NCBI RefSeq assembly: GCF_905404315.1
Contig: NC_066312.1
Span: 15,797,001-15,861,000, forward strand
Direction of reading: 5' to 3'
DNA from: Leptidea sinapis
Taxonomy: Eukaryota > Arthropoda > Insecta > Lepidoptera > Pieridae
DNA: 64,000 bases
Positions 1 to 11,995 of this stretch are shown one piece after another. The position numbers and the translations under genes were made by a program. How positions within the stretch are numbered: position 1 is the stretch's first letter; every line of letters begins with the position of its first letter. The notes beneath the pieces are model-generated. The model searched no databases, had not been told where the DNA came from, and saw nothing but the letters and a program-made list of their open reading frames with translations.

Positions 1-330
1 CTCTCGGGTTCCGTCTGCGTGCTCTTCCAACTGAACAAACCGTTCGAGTGACGCATGGATCGTTAATCTTGGTATGTTTTGTTCAACTCATAGGTTGTGG
101 CTCCATCTACAGGATTTACTTTACTGTTGATAACCTGCTCAACCCCAATAATTGCAAATTAGGATATTAAGTAGGGATGTCGCTCTTGCAAATCTAAATA
201 ATTGGTTGTTGATGTTTTAAATTAAAAAAAACAGTTGGCTTAGTTGGAAGACCGCTCACACGGAACGCGGGATCGTTTTGCTTCCAGTCCCGCATCGTTA
301 ATCGTTAATCGCATTATTAACTTGAGATGT
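1..330. repeat. Diverged tRNA-like SINE composite
   Basis: The segment shares several blocks with 11545-11995, including a block about a map-like phrase beginning gttgtggct at 108 and ataacctgctcaaccccaat at about 130. It also carries tRNA-like pieces in both orientations, near 20-60 and 235-300. It is an older, more diverged copy of the inverted composite described at 11545-11995 and is cut by the window edge. Confidence 0.55.
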
Positions 331-1007
331 CGCTCGTTCAAATCTAAACACTATGTTTTTTTATAGTTGTATTCCTCACTTCTGCGAATTATGAAATTTC
401 ATTTAATTTGTAACGAGTAGGTATTATCCAAAGCCGGGATGTAATCACAATAGCAAAATGCTTAAATGACCGGACTACCAAATCTAGCGTATCGCCCAAC
501 GCAGCCACATCCTATAGTTTTTGCTATTGGTGACAGGAAATTTGAAGATAGATGCTAAAATTGCTAATCCGGTTGCGGTTATGGACGAGAGAAAAAATCT
601 AAGGCTGTTACCGTTCTCTCGATATCGTGAGAGAAATTATGTTACAGATTTCGCTCTATATTTTAATTAACTTAGCTTATATGCTTATGAACGGATTGCA
701 ATACGAAAACGTACGGATAGTAAAAACAAATAATTTTACTATGAATTTTTTGAATTTTGATATTGTACTTATTTATAAATTGTAACTAGCCATTATCGTT
801 CTCCATGACAATATTCAATGGCCAAACGAAAAACAAATTAAAAACGCCCTATTTTGTACGTTTTGAATGAAGCACTTTAGTCACGTCATTACGAATTTTA
901 CGACAATATAGACTATTGCGTTTTTAGCTGGTGGTTAGCTGTTTAACATTCAAAATACTTAGGATTTAATTCCAAACGTGGCTGACTGTTTACGACTTGT
1001 CAATCAT

Positions 1008-1346
1008 AATAGGTTATAATAGCAGTAGCTCCGTTGGAGATCTTCTCTCTTGCATACTTTGTTTGTTTCAAATCGCGATACAAAAGTAACTGTTGATCGT
1101 AGGTGGGTGAAAATTTGAAGTTGTGTGTATTTTTTAATGCTGACTCATAATCAAACAAATTTAAAAATATGTCAAAAAAATTAAAAAAAAATTTGGTGTG
1201 GGCGACCCTTAACATTTAGGGGGATGAAGAATAGATGTTGTGCGATTCTCAGACCTACCCAATATGCACTCAAAATTTCATGAGAAAATTTCAAGCCGTT
1301 TCGAAGGAGTTTAACCACAAATACCGACAGACATGAGAATTTTATA
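1008..1346 (-). mobile_element. Non-autonomous Helitron-like fragment
   Basis: The reverse complement matches the copy at 28391-28706: a start near aatatataaaattctc, a block with gattctcatgaaatttt, the phrase ccccctaaatgttaaggg, and a block containing gtatcgcgat. It lacks the terminal ctgggtcagctagt end. The Helitron assignment is an inference from the CTAG-type end of complete copies. Confidence 0.55.
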
Positions 1347-1379
1347 TATTAGATGCTTTACGAATTGGTCGACCATAAT

Positions 1380-1672
1380 CTCTCCTTCACCTTGAGTTCT
1401 TCCAATATTGAAACATTGGTCCAAAACGCAGTCCAAAGAATTCCACATTTCTAGTGCGTCAATTTTGCGTCGGTCATTCAGTCCACGTTTCTGCACCATA
1501 CAAGAAAATTGGGAAGACTAAGCTTCTCATTAGGCGGACTTTCATGGCTTTAGTGATGTTGCGTTTGCTTCAGACCTTATTCAGCTTGTCAACGGCAGAT
1601 CGTGTGATAGCACATCTCCTACGGATCTCGTCTTCACACCCACCAGTGTTCGTGATCGTGGAGCCAAGGAAT
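1380..1672 (-). mobile_element. LINE (RTE-like) reverse-transcriptase C-terminal fragment
   Basis: Read on the minus strand, several frames give pieces of a LINE reverse transcriptase C-terminal region, such as FLGSTITNTGGCEDEIRRR, AVDKLNKVWSKRNITKAMK, FPIFLYGAE and RKIDALEMW. Frame changes between these blocks show it is dead. The FLGS and FLYGAE blocks are typical of non-LTR elements common in Lepidoptera. RTE class is my best guess. Confidence 0.7.
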
Positions 1673-2645
1673 ACGTACGAAAATAATATAAACTACTGTT
1701 ATTTAAAACATTAATATGTAGTCCCAAGTCTTAAGTGAAAGAAAGCTTCATTGTGCTCGAACTTAGCTGCCATTTATCAACTCCGATAAAAAGCAACTGA
1801 CATTACACTTTCCATTACTAACATGCGTGTCACAGCAACTAACAAGAAATGATTAATGTGTAGATAATTGTACGCGCTCTTGATTGCCCCTGATATCACA
1901 AAACGGTCGAGTTCAAAACTGGCATTTATTTAATTTTCACCCCAATGTAATAGAATTTGTGTGAGAAGCAGCACTTTCTGTGGTGTCCAGCGACGCGTGA
2001 ACTAATTATAAAAATTTTAATTGAATAACATCGTATGTATGCTTCGTATAGGTATGACAAAAATGTAAAAAAGAGTAATTTGTGAGTTTGGTTCGCCCAC
2101 TACGTTCTGTACTGATAAAATGACACAATAAAAATATTAAATTAAAGCTTATTTTATATAATATTTTGATTTTGATCAGTATAATTTACATTTGCTATCA
2201 AAATTATTATAGGATGTACATGCACTCTAAAATACATGTAACTTATACCCCGCATGTTTGTACAGGGATAAGCAGCCATTTCAGTGACGTCACGTCCGGG
2301 CATACTATGATGTTGGAGGTTCGGGTATTAAATGATAAGTCTGGCTGCGATTATAAATAATCCCGATTATTGTAATTCTGCAAGATCTTAATAGTTAGAG
2401 AGTTAGGTTTATACATATAAAGGTAACCAAACACTCCACCTCCCCCCTAAAAATAAAAGAAAATGTTATATTTTTTTTAATGTAGGATCTATTTGTTTAT
2501 TTTTTTAGTTCGTAATAATTAAATACGAAAATATATTATTAACGTACATACGTACCTTGTTATATAGTATTTCTATAAATTATTTATCTTAATTGTGAAA
2601 TAATTAGGTAAGAACCTAATTTATAAGTAATTTTAATACATATAT

Positions 2646-3116
2646 TTTTCATGGAAAAGGAGGACAAATGAGCATACCTGGTGCTAAGTGATCACAGCCG
2701 CCCACATTCTCACATACCAGAGAAATCACAGGAGCGTTGCCGGCCTTTAAGGAAGGTGTACGCACTTTTGTGAAGGTACCCATGTCGTATCGTCCCGGAA
2801 ACACCGCACAAGGAAGCTCATTCTACAGCTTTGTAGTACGTGGAAGAGAGTTTCTTGAACACCGCACTGTGGAGGACCGCCACACATCCAGATGGTGGAG
2901 ATGATATTATAATTTATTGCGTGTCATGCAAAGGTGTAATTTGGCAGCAGGAATCAGGTGAAACAACTCTTCAGAGCACTACCCGTGATAAGTAGGTACG
3001 TTAGAAGTCACACAATGAAGCGACATCTCTACGGGGTCTCTGAGGTGCGCCAGACCAGAGATGACAGCAATACTCCATATGTTGCCTGTGACCTGCGCTT
3101 TGTAGAGCGCTAGAAT
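2646..3116 (+). repeat. SINE-like family M copy (Metulj-like, tentative)
   Basis: It begins at atggaaaaggaggacaaa and runs through gcgttgccggcctttaagg, gtaccatg-type text, accgcacaaggaagctcatt and ccacacatccagatggtgg. It ends with a block rarely retained in other copies (agagatgacagcaatactcc). At least nine further copies occur in the window on both strands. Small ORFs inside copies are not genes. Confidence 0.7.
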
Positions 3117-4310
3117 GTGAAAATGAGAAAAACAAAATTAAAAAATCAAAGATTTAGCTTATGAAAATATTTTGAAATTACGTAGATATCATTCTAATTA
3201 TATATCTTTTCACAACTGTAAACACAACTTTCTTGCGTATTCTAAAATACAGATTGGATATTCAATATTCATATTTGAAAAATCACCAATCTAAAGTAAC
3301 GTTTGCAAACTGATGACTACATGCTGATGTACCGGAGACGTTAATAAGTCAACGTTCCGTCCCATTTCCAATCACCAAAGGTTGTTTATAAGCTAGCTGT
3401 GCCTGCAGTTTTGTGCGGTGTCCTCTCACCAAAGGGGTCCTGCAACTCTTCAATAGCGCAACAACTGATATATGAAATTGCGTGACGTGACGCGGCTCTT
3501 GTCGTTATGAGGCTTCTAGTTTGAAAATTGAATATCGTAAATTTCTGAGGAATGATTTTTATAATTTCTAGAAATCTCAATGTACCTAGAGTTGCGTCTC
3601 TAGCAAATCCTTCACTAAAAGCTAAAAAAAAAGAAGGTAAACCGGTAATGCTTTCTGTTTTTATAGTTAATTTAACAGAAATCATTATCGTGATATCGAC
3701 GATCGAAAATCTCTGCGTGTATTCTTTATTTTATTTTCTCTCCTAATTCCATACTCAAGGCTCTCCTATTTTCGTAGATTCATTCGAGCAAATTATCAGC
3801 GCCTTCCTTCGTAAATATACATATACGAGCATAACCACAACGTATATATAGTTCAAAGACTTTACCTTATTGATGTATTTATATACTTTTTTGATGATTA
3901 ATTATTAGTGAAAATGTATTCCCAATTTCATTGATTTCCTGTTACATGTTACCCAATATATTTAGAGCTATCTGCCAGAATAAATTCTGTAATATACAGT
4001 GAATATCTAATAGTAACTTTTAAATAATATACCATGTTCAGTCTTATGAAGTTAAATTAAAGCCGTTATTAAAGAAAACAATTTTTTAGTGTAGTTTATA
4101 ATATTTTAGCGGATATTAGCCTTATCAGCATTAACACCTTCTGAAGTTCCAACAGCACGTGGTTTACCCGACATTTTATGATTTTCAACATATGTTACAC
4201 ACTATTCCATTATTATAATTAAATATCAAACTCGAAAATATATGTAAACGGCAGGAAATTTAAGTTGTATAATTTTTATCGGGGATTCCAAATTGCATTA
4301 TTTGAAGTAC

Positions 4311-4888
4311 TAGCTGACCCGACAGACGCTGTTCTTTTAATAGTAGCAATAATATAGTCCTGATCCATCGGAAATGTGTACCTCTTCAATGTTAATGAGG
4401 AAAAAATGTAACAAAAACGTAAATATGAATGGTTGTAGAATATGTATTAATAAAAACTATACACATTAATATAGTTTTTGTATAGTTTTTACATTTCAGC
4501 TTTACAATTGCAAATTTTTTAAAGAATTAAAATGGATATTGTCTTTTATCCTTAACAGATAGATACATAGCATACATCGAGAACTTTTCTGTAGATCTAT
4601 TTAATATACACAATTCCACCGTAGACTACTTTGTTATATTATATCAAAGGGCTTAGACAGCGTTTACGTTGAAAGCTCCCAGACGGCTTGTTTTTTTCCG
4701 ACACCTCAAATATATAATCGTTTATGTGTACAAAAACATCACAAATTATACATTAACTATTTTTCTCGAAACCACGCTTTCCATTGGTGAAAACAATATG
4801 AAAATTGGTGCAGTAGTTTTTGATCGTTTATCGCGATCAGACAGACAAACAGACGCGGCGGAGGACTCAGTTTTATAATATGTAGTGA
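4311..4888 (+). mobile_element. Helitron-like/RTE-tail repeat abutting the homeobox exon
   Basis: It starts with tagctgacccgacagacgct and ends near cagacgcggcggaggactca and ttttataatatgtag. This is a dispersed lepidopteran repeat with related heads at 13491, 22283, 25153, 28024, 44093 and 60862. Its right end lies only about 34 bases before the apterous exon acceptor at 4921-4922. Confidence 0.6.
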
Positions 4889-4922
4889 TTATTTAAAGTT
4901 TCAAATTGTATTATTGTTTTAG

Positions 4923-5158
4923 AGATTCTTCATCGTGGTGATTTGTCATCATCGATGGAGTCATTGGCGTACGATTCCTCCGTGGCGTCACCAGGAAGCG
5001 TCACAAGCCATTCGCAGAGAACCAAGCGCATGCGCACGAGCTTCAAACATCACCAACTACGCACAATGAAGTCTTATTTTGCCATCAACCAGAATCCTGA
5101 CGCGAAAGACTTAAAGCAATTGGCACAAAAAACTGGCCTGTCGAAAAGAGTACTGCAG
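4923..5158 (+). CDS. ap: apterous-class LIM-homeobox gene, exon with N-terminal part of homeodomain
   Basis: This internal exon encodes a Ser-rich linker (SSSMESLAYDSS) followed by the homeodomain from RTKRMRTSFKHHQLRTMKSY to LSKRVLQ. The text KRMRTSFKHHQLRTMKSYFA is diagnostic of the apterous/Lhx2/Lhx9 class of LIM-homeodomain transcription factors, nuclear DNA-binding proteins that in insects specify dorsal wing identity. The donor cag|gtaatc (5159) cuts the homeodomain just before WFQN, the classic intron position. The acceptor is ttttag at 4917-4922. The exon opens inside the protein, so the LIM domains lie outside the window. Butterflies carry two apterous paralogues (A and B), and I cannot say which this is. 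Antennapedia-type homeobox genes are excluded by the sequence. Confidence 0.93.
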
Positions 5159-5337
5159 GTAATCTTAATTATCCATATTTTCGTATGAAATCCTTCTTAT
5201 CTATACAAATAAATGGAGAGCCGTTCTTACACGCTTTTTATTAGCTTCACCTGTATCTATGTTTGTTTGTAACAAACTCATTTGTAACAAACAACTTCGT
5301 AGATTTATCGGGGACCGAGGACAATACATTAATTCAA

Positions 5338-5446
5338 TAACATAATTCTTTTTTTTAATTTTTAATTGCACCTACCGGTATTCGAACCCGGGACCTCTAG
5401 CTTAGTAGTTAGGGTCACTAACCATTCGGCTATATGGGACGTCGTT
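5338..5446 (-). repeat. tRNA-headed SINE fragment
   Basis: The reverse complement gives catatagccgaatggttag, then aagctagaggtcccgggttc, which are tRNA-like A-box and B-box positions, followed by the SINE body start gtaggtgcaatt. The same family occurs complete at 23344-23590 and 48343-48610. A poly-A-like stretch follows directly, so this copy is truncated. Confidence 0.75.
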
Positions 5447-5699
5447 CATACAATTAGCGGAGGTACTCAATTTATGTGGCAAAAACAACGTTTGCCGGGT
5501 CAGCACTTAAAAAAATCCTTGAAATGACAGTTAATAGTCTAATACTCGTAATAATAGTTGTTAGTTTAAAAATTAGTATTCAAAATAGAAAATATGAAAT
5601 TACTTATTGAACTTCAAAAAGTAACATTAGAATATTTATGCATCAGACCTGATAACGGTTGCAAGAAACACATCGAGCTTTTTTTTGTTTATAAAATTT

Positions 5700-5855
5700 T
5701 GTTACAATTTTATTTTCAAAATTTCCTCCTCCATTCCCAATATGTGGTATTATTATTAAAGTAATTTATGATATAGTAACCATTACCACAAATACGTCTT
5801 TTAACAATTCTTTCGAATTTGTAATACATTTGTTTTGAACATTTTCTGGGACCAT
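5700..5855 (+). repeat. Dispersed repeat family E fragment
   Basis: It contains gtaatacatttgttttgaac and neighbouring text that recurs at about 55300-55375. Class unknown. A further related part is at 41650-41745. Confidence 0.45.
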
Positions 5856-7131
5856 AGGTTACGATAACTTAAACATATTCAACAAAACGTACTGCCAACC
5901 TATATGTACTTAGTACAAAACGACATGTCCTTGCTCTCGTGTGCGTAATTACTTGACATCTTCTGATCCGTACGCTTCTATGCTATCCTCTTCTATTACT
6001 GGGAATATATTTTACAGCAGTATTCGAGGATCTTAATTCATTCATCAGTAAATAAATTTTATATAGAAAGTGTTTCAAGAGCAAGCAATTGTTCCCTGTA
6101 AATATTAATATTCCTACCGATACTGAATCTTCCTAGAATAGCATTTGAACTTCTCAGAAGCTCAATGCTTCTTAATGGAATCGAAATTGAAAGTTACTTT
6201 TCTGGGATCTTGTTGTAAAAGCATACAGATCGCCCCACACTTTAGAACTCAACTAAGCCAATTAGTAGGCATAACAAGTTTATGTTTGTTCCTGGTGATA
6301 ATCATAATTAGCAATGAAGTCGCTAGTTGTATTTTGATTTTGGTAAACAAAAATACTATCATCATCTAATTTTATAAAAGATTTTCGAAATGAGCTTCGA
6401 AATCATTTCTAAATCACAGCTTTAAAGCAGTTTCCTCTAAGAAAAACTTTCTTTGAGAATCGTGCTTAGAATGCCACACATAAAATAACCTTTGCCTTTA
6501 GTACTGAACATAGCGTCTTTGCGAGTTCTCAATGCTATTTCACTCGTTGTAACTTTTGCTGCTAAATGCTTTATGTGGAATTTTTATTTGTAATCGTTTT
6601 CATATCCGTTTGAGTACATCTCGACATCAGCGTAGAGTTGATATTTTTATCTTCCTTGAAATTATAAGATAATGGAAAAATTGTATTTCTGTTAAACATT
6701 TACAATAATGCTAATACAAACTTAACCACTTTATGACAGAATAAAGGGATACAAAACGGCCCATTCTTATTTTTTTTTAATCACAATTAAACTTTGTTAT
6801 TCTTTACCTATATATATAAGATAAGTAGAACATATTGCTATACCATCGTAAAATACGGTGTCAGAATATGTTGCACAAAATTAAAAAAATAAACACCTAT
6901 ATTTTGTCTTATAAGAGAACAATAAATCTATATGAATATGAATGAATGATTTGGATTGGATTTGTTTTTCTTAGGGCTAGAATATTGTTTATTCTTTTTG
7001 GCTTAAATAAACTTAAAATATAACCATTTAATATTCCCGCTTAGTTACTATATCGTCTTATTTATATTTAGGATATATGTATAAAGTGTTTGTGTATTTT
7101 CTGACTAATAACTGTTTTTTTTTATAAAAAG

Positions 7132-7362
7132 GTATGGTTTCAAAATGCAAGGGCAAAATGGCGTCGAAATGTGATGAGACAAGAGTCAAATTCACACGGC
7201 CCAATGACACCTAATGGCACGCCCATCCACGGCGGCGTAATAGGACCAGGAGCAGTGCCTGCACCCAACGTCGGATCCATGATGATTTCTGAACAGCTAC
7301 AATCTATTGAAGACCTGAGAGTTCATACACCCCATCCAATGTCGTTTAACGAGATGTACTAA
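7132..7362 (+). CDS. ap: apterous-class LIM-homeobox gene, last exon
   Basis: The acceptor aaaaag at 7126-7131 opens in frame with the previous exon and gives VWFQNARAKWRRNVMRQ, the DNA-recognition helix of the homeodomain, including WFQN. A tail of about 60 residues rich in Pro, Gly, Asn and Met follows and ends MSFNEMY, with the stop at 7360-7362. Length and position fit a terminal exon of an apterous/Lhx2/9 protein. The tail is poorly conserved across insects and gives no function by itself. I see no coding exon between this stop and the ferlin gene start at 16335. Confidence 0.92.
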   Translation, partial: VWFQNARAKWRRNVMRQESNSHGPMTPNGTPIHGGVIGPGAVPAPNVGSMMISEQLQSIEDLRVHTPHPMSFNEMY

Positions 7363-8668
7363 TCCATTGGAATTTTTTTTAAGTAAAAACACGGAATTGT
7401 GATTTAGTCAACCTCACACACCACCTTTCTATTTCTTTACAGGTTTGCAGATCTATAAATTCATTCACCGTAAGCGCCTCGATAAAACATGTTTTAAACA
7501 CATTAGTAAGTTTTCGGAATCGGACAGCTTACTAATGTGATCGTATCTTGTACAATACTAACTGTTGTGAACGTGAACGATGATACTGTAGCCCCAGCCA
7601 GCCTTACACCATCGACGCATTGATTTTTAGTACCTCAAATCAAATGACATACCCTCAAACGTAGAAAAACTTATATATATAAAAACCCGCAGCTCTGGCT
7701 CGAGAGGTAGTCACGTATTTCAACTATCAAGGTTGTCGAATTCATGGCCTGAATTCGATTAAACCAGAATCATATGAGCTAAGCCCAGAACGCGTGCTGT
7801 CATATAGTTCCCTCACAGATCTTAGAAAGGAGATTTTAGCAAGGAGATTTAATGTGTGGGGTTAAATCGTGTTTCGGGGACATCGTAATATTTTGTTTGC
7901 ATGACAACAATGTTTCCTCGCTATGATTTTATATTTTATCGATATGTTAATTATTATTAGGATTTAGTTTATAGTATAGTTCAAGATTCGTGTTGATTAT
8001 CATTATATTTCTTTCGAAACTACTCGTTCGATTCATAAAAGGCGTAGATTCATCAAATAAGTTGTTATTAATATCCCACGTGTTATAAGAAAATAATGAT
8101 AAGCAATGATATTAATTCATTTCATTGAAAAAAAAATTTCAATCATTATATTTTACTCTGTCTAATGAGACAACAACATCTTATGATACTATGAGATATA
8201 GTGTCAAGCGCAATTGTGATAATACACAAAATATTGAATTTAATCTGAACTGATTTGAGCAGCATTAATAATGGACTTGCCATTATGCCACAATTTCTCT
8301 TTTTGTAATTTTTTCTCACAAAGAAAAAAATTCTTAACTCGAAATCACGTATTGAAATATAATAACCACTTATAAGTCCAATACACATATGTACGTCAAT
8401 CATCGTCGACTTATATTACAGTAATGGACCCATAAACTGCATCAAAGTTCAGGATTACTTGCGAATTAATATTTTTGAAATGTATGCATACTTTTTAGAT
8501 TAAACTAAATAAATATATCGAGGTGTCTTAAAAGAAAATTTAAAAGTAGAACTGTTGTTCACATTCGTGTGTTACTATAGTAAACTTTGAAATTATCTCT
8601 TACCAATAATAATTATTAGTATTTTTAACTCAACTAATGTTAACGTTAAAGTAGCCATAACATTAAAA
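7363..8668 (+). other. apterous 3' untranslated region and flank
   Basis: AT-rich sequence follows the stop codon and holds no further ORF of interest. It includes a 12-bp perfect inverted repeat at 7499-7539 and several AATAAA-like words (for example taaataaatat near 8507). The true polyadenylation site cannot be fixed by eye. Confidence 0.5.
7499..7539 (+). other. Hairpin-forming inverted repeat in the apterous 3' UTR
   Basis: The arms cacattagtaag (7499-7510) and cttactaatgtg (7528-7539) are perfect reverse complements around a 17-base loop, about 140 bases after the stop codon. If the transcript reaches this far, it would form a stem. Its role is unknown. Confidence 0.5.
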
Positions 8669-9037
8669 AAGGCATAAAAAGCCATTTATTTTCTCAAAAT
8701 TGATTCCTTTAGAATTATTTTAATGTCATTTCTAATAACTACTAGATACTATCTACTACCGCTTTGGAAACAAATGGCGCTCTGAGAGAGAAGAAGCGGC
8801 GCAAGAAACTCTCCCAGCATTCTTTTTTTACGCTCTTTTCAATATAAATATACAATATTGTACAGTCATTTCTATCGCTATAAAATAATCATAATCTAGT
8901 CCCAGGCTGTCCGATCATTTAGATATTCAGCAGTGGAGTAGGTAATAGGATTTACGACGGAGCCATTTTTTTTATAAAACATTTAAACTTATTTATAGGT
9001 AATGGCTGAACAGTGGCTGGGACTTTATTATAGAAGT
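8669..9037 (+). repeat. Dispersed repeat family F copy
   Basis: It runs from a head containing ttctcaaaattgattccttt, through caaatggcgctctgagagag and cccaggctgtcc, to a tail with cagtggctgggactttatta. The same element is inverted at 20320-20665, and decayed pieces lie at about 42003-42050 and 47905-48010. Class unknown. Confidence 0.65.
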
Positions 9038-9678
9038 GTATACATTATTAAGCATTTTCATTTCAAATTATCGCCTGACTTTATTTTCGCTCGAGTTCTA
9101 TGAGTAACAATGACTTGATGATATTATAGAAATGCCATTATATCTTCGTATACTTCAATCGGCCAACATTAGCAACGAAGTCTAGTTAAGTTACTTATAA
9201 TACTGTTTTAGAAAAGATATCAAGACGTTTTATGTTGTTTCAATTTATTCAATTACTAATAAATACTTGGTGGGTTATATTGTAATCACGAATTATCTAT
9301 CACTGAATATAGATAAAATCACGTTGTAATCTAGATTTATAGGTGTTAAGATTGTAAATAGTATTTATATAGACATTCTAGTCAATCTGTTGACGTACAC
9401 TTGTACAAATAAATTATTATCGAAACCTACAAATCGTATATTAATATTCTTATGTTGATAAAATGAAATAATATTATTTCTTCTACCAATGCAATAATGC
9501 TTATGTGAAATAAATAAGGTTAGTAAGTAGCATATATATATATATAAATAATACATATATACGTATTAGATCTCAATATATCCGAAACGTCTTTTATTAC
9601 TCATATATTCTAATGAATGGCGAATATAATAACTACATAGTTGATATTCGAGATTCATACGTTTGACGTGCGACTAAT

Positions 9679-10114
9679 GGCCGTTCCCAATATACTATCT
9701 ACAGATAGAGATAAATTAATAATATAATAATAATAATAATATCTATTTATTTTCTCCTCACAAAGATCTTAAAGCTAAAACAGTACAGTAGTGTTACATT
9801 TTTTTAACAGATAGTATTTTGTGAGGAGATTATTATTAATACCATCTACTGTCAGTAATTAGCTGTCAATAATCTGAAGCTGTCCCAATATACCCGATAA
9901 GTCATTCTTAACGCCTTATATTGGGAAGCGTGAATTGCATTCTCCATACAAACTTCTATCGCTGGTGAGCTATATGTCGTCCCATTGACGACAGCGTGTG
10001 CGGATAAGGTGAGTTACCGTCGATAAGTTTCTTGGGACAGAAAAGTCAACGATAGGTACGTTTTTTATCTCAAGTAGGCCACAACCGGAGATAGACTGAA
10101 TATTGGGAACGGCC
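9679..10114. mobile_element. MITE with ggccgttcccaata termini
   Basis: The left end ggccgttcccaata and the right end tattgggaacggcc are perfect terminal inverted repeats around about 410 bp. Inside, tttctcctcacaaagat-like text and its inverse (about 9750 and 9820) form a secondary inverted repeat. No transposase is encoded. Flanking taa/tta would be compatible with a Harbinger-type element, but this is not proven. Confidence 0.65.
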
Positions 10115-10899
10115 GTTAATGACTCACTGAACTATATAAATACCACTGGAAAGGCTGTTCCATATGTTTGACAGCAATTTTTTGTGCCTATTTGAAGCGC
10201 CACTTGCGAGCGTCCAGAGAACTAATTTTGACGTATAATACAAATGGCTGCGAGAAAAGCGTATAATTTTGGTCGTTTTTCGTGTTATTTATACTTCTTG
10301 AATCAACGTAATAAAGTACACATATTTTTGTAAATAGTTTTCCTATCGATGTTTATTTAGCTTTGGTTGTCATCACTAGTTTTAGTACACCAGACTCTCG
10401 CTACATGGCCAAAATGGCGAATATCAAACAGACACAAAATCACTTTGACAGCCGCCAGTCCAGTGGTACATAGAGGTCAGTGAAATGACTAGTTTTGGCT
10501 GTTTAAGACTTGCCTTTAACTAATTCAAACTGTAGAACCTTTGCTTCTTTATTGAAATTATAATTAGATGGCTTGTTTATAATATAATCACATGATCATA
10601 AATATGTAAAACTGATGGACATTCCAAAGTTGTGACCACAGACTTAGAGTATACTGTTGTAAAGACAGCACGATAATGCGGGTAGTTTTTGATTTGTCAA
10701 TATGTGCTTTATCTATCCAGTGATTTAGTATTCAAAATACCTAATTGTCTACCAATTCTGGTACGGTAATAATAGATTCTCTCTCCATTTCTATCTTGTA
10801 GCATCTCCAGTAGAGATGTTCTACTCTGTCGCACGCTTTACGCTATTATATTGTTAGTCTATGGTTGCGACTGCCACATTTATAAATAATACTTAATAG
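10115..10899. other. Intergenic, nothing recognised
   Basis: AT-rich sequence with no ORF, tRNA or repeat end that I could support. Confidence 0.5.
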
Positions 10900-11401
10900 G
10901 CTGGGTTGCATCATATTAGCTGTTATAGTTAAGGTTTAAGTCAAATTTAACGTTAACAGTAACGCTGACTTAAACATAGACTGCGGAAAATGTTGCACCA
11001 TCGTATATATATAGTAAAAATGAAAGTTAAAAAGTGAAATAAATATCAAGTTTTCAATAACCTATCTATCATCTTAGTTTAACTTACTAGAGGTAGACAA
11101 ATCTATCCTTTAACGCTTACTTACATTTCAAGAACCTATTGACAGGTAGCATTAAACTATAACTATATTGGACATAACATAATACGATCTTGTCATTAAA
11201 CGGAGGCAGCAATGTATCCGTTAGTTTAACTAAGGATAGATAGGTTATTGAAAACGGCCGTTAACTGGCGAAGATTGGACGCTTACGGCTAACAGTTAGA
11301 TATGACGTCATCTAAAAATTGTCAAATGGTGCAACTAATTTTTTGCTTAACCGGTACTTTAACATTCTTGTTATTGCAAAAGTTAGCTGGTGGAACCCAG
11401 C
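10900..11401. mobile_element. MITE with gctgggtt termini, carrying a nested MITE
   Basis: The left end gctgggttgcatcat matches the reverse complement of the right end gctggtggaacccagc with a few changes, and subterminal ttgcacca blocks are also inverted. A second inverted-repeat element (11050-11260) sits inside it. No coding capacity. Confidence 0.6.
11050..11260. mobile_element. Nested MITE, cggccgttttcaata family
   Basis: The ends gttttcaataacctatctat and the inverse atagataggttattgaaaac enclose about 210 bp. The same family is complete at 34981-35193. It lies within the gctgggtt element, so it inserted later. Confidence 0.65.
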
Positions 11402-11544
11402 TTAATTGTCAATGTAATGTAGCAAATTAACAGATTAGCTATAGTTAGAACTACATGTCTATTATATACTGAAGAAATAATATATCATGACTATAGCATT
11501 CATTGCGTTTTTATTTCAACCTTAGTTGTATAAAACAAGATATC

Positions 11545-11995
11545 TAACACTAATATAACAATATGTTATGTTTTTAAAGTGATAACCATCACTTCTAGAA
11601 TTAATACACAAATAAAATTTGAAAAACAAAACTTTATGAACGATGCGGCGACCTCCGGCGTTCCGTGCAGGTGCTCTAACCAACTGAGCTAACCGTTCGA
11701 GTACCGCCTCGCTATAAAATTATGTTTGCTTTGTTCAACTCTCAGGTTGTGGCTTCATCTACAGGATCTACTTTACAGTTGATAACCTGCTCAACCCCAA
11801 TATTTGCATATTAGGAAATTGACTTGAGATGTCGCTCTTGTAAATCTAAACAATATGTTATGTTTTTAAAGTGATAACCCTCACTTCTAGGATTAACTCT
11901 CGAACAGTTAGCTCAGTTGGTTAGAGCACCGGCACGGAACGCCGGGGTGGGTTCGAATCCCGCATCGTTCATAAAGTTTTGTTTTTCAAATTTTA
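11545..11995. repeat. Inverted pair of tRNA-like SINE heads (foldback composite)
   Basis: The left flank (about 11605-11660, read as acacaaataaaatttgaaaa then ctttatgaacgatgcgg) is inverted at 11955-12002. Between them lie two tRNA-like heads in opposite orientation, one containing tagctcagttggttagagca at 11900-11919 and its inverse at about 11670-11700, separated by a unique middle shared with 1-330. The B-box-like gggttcgaatcccg is at 11948. Without an intact cloverleaf I do not call a tRNA gene. Confidence 0.6.

Larger units (their letters stand above)
1..4922. other. Upstream part: apterous intron or 5' flank, repeat-rich, no exon recognised
   Basis: No LIM-domain (Cys/His-rich) exon or other conserved coding exon was recognised here on either strand. 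The stretch holds a tRNA-like SINE composite (1-330), a Helitron-like fragment (about 1008-1346), a LINE reverse-transcriptase fragment (about 1380-1672), a SINE-like copy (2646-3116) and another Helitron-like copy (4311-4888). The remainder is AT-rich sequence without visible structure. Because the exon at 4923 starts inside the protein, this region is most likely intron of the apterous-type gene. Confidence 0.6.
5159..7131 (+). other. apterous intron within the homeobox
   Basis: This GT-AG intron of 1973 bases separates homeodomain helix 3 from the first two helices. It contains a minus-strand tRNA-headed SINE (5338-5446) and a fragment of a dispersed repeat (about 5700-5855, shared with 55040-55375). 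Otherwise it is AT-rich, and I saw no further exon or conserved element. Confidence 0.8.

Noticed and set aside
11900..11962. Functional tRNA gene
   Set aside because: A-box and B-box-like words are present, but I could not fold a full cloverleaf. The unit is repeated and inverted like a SINE.
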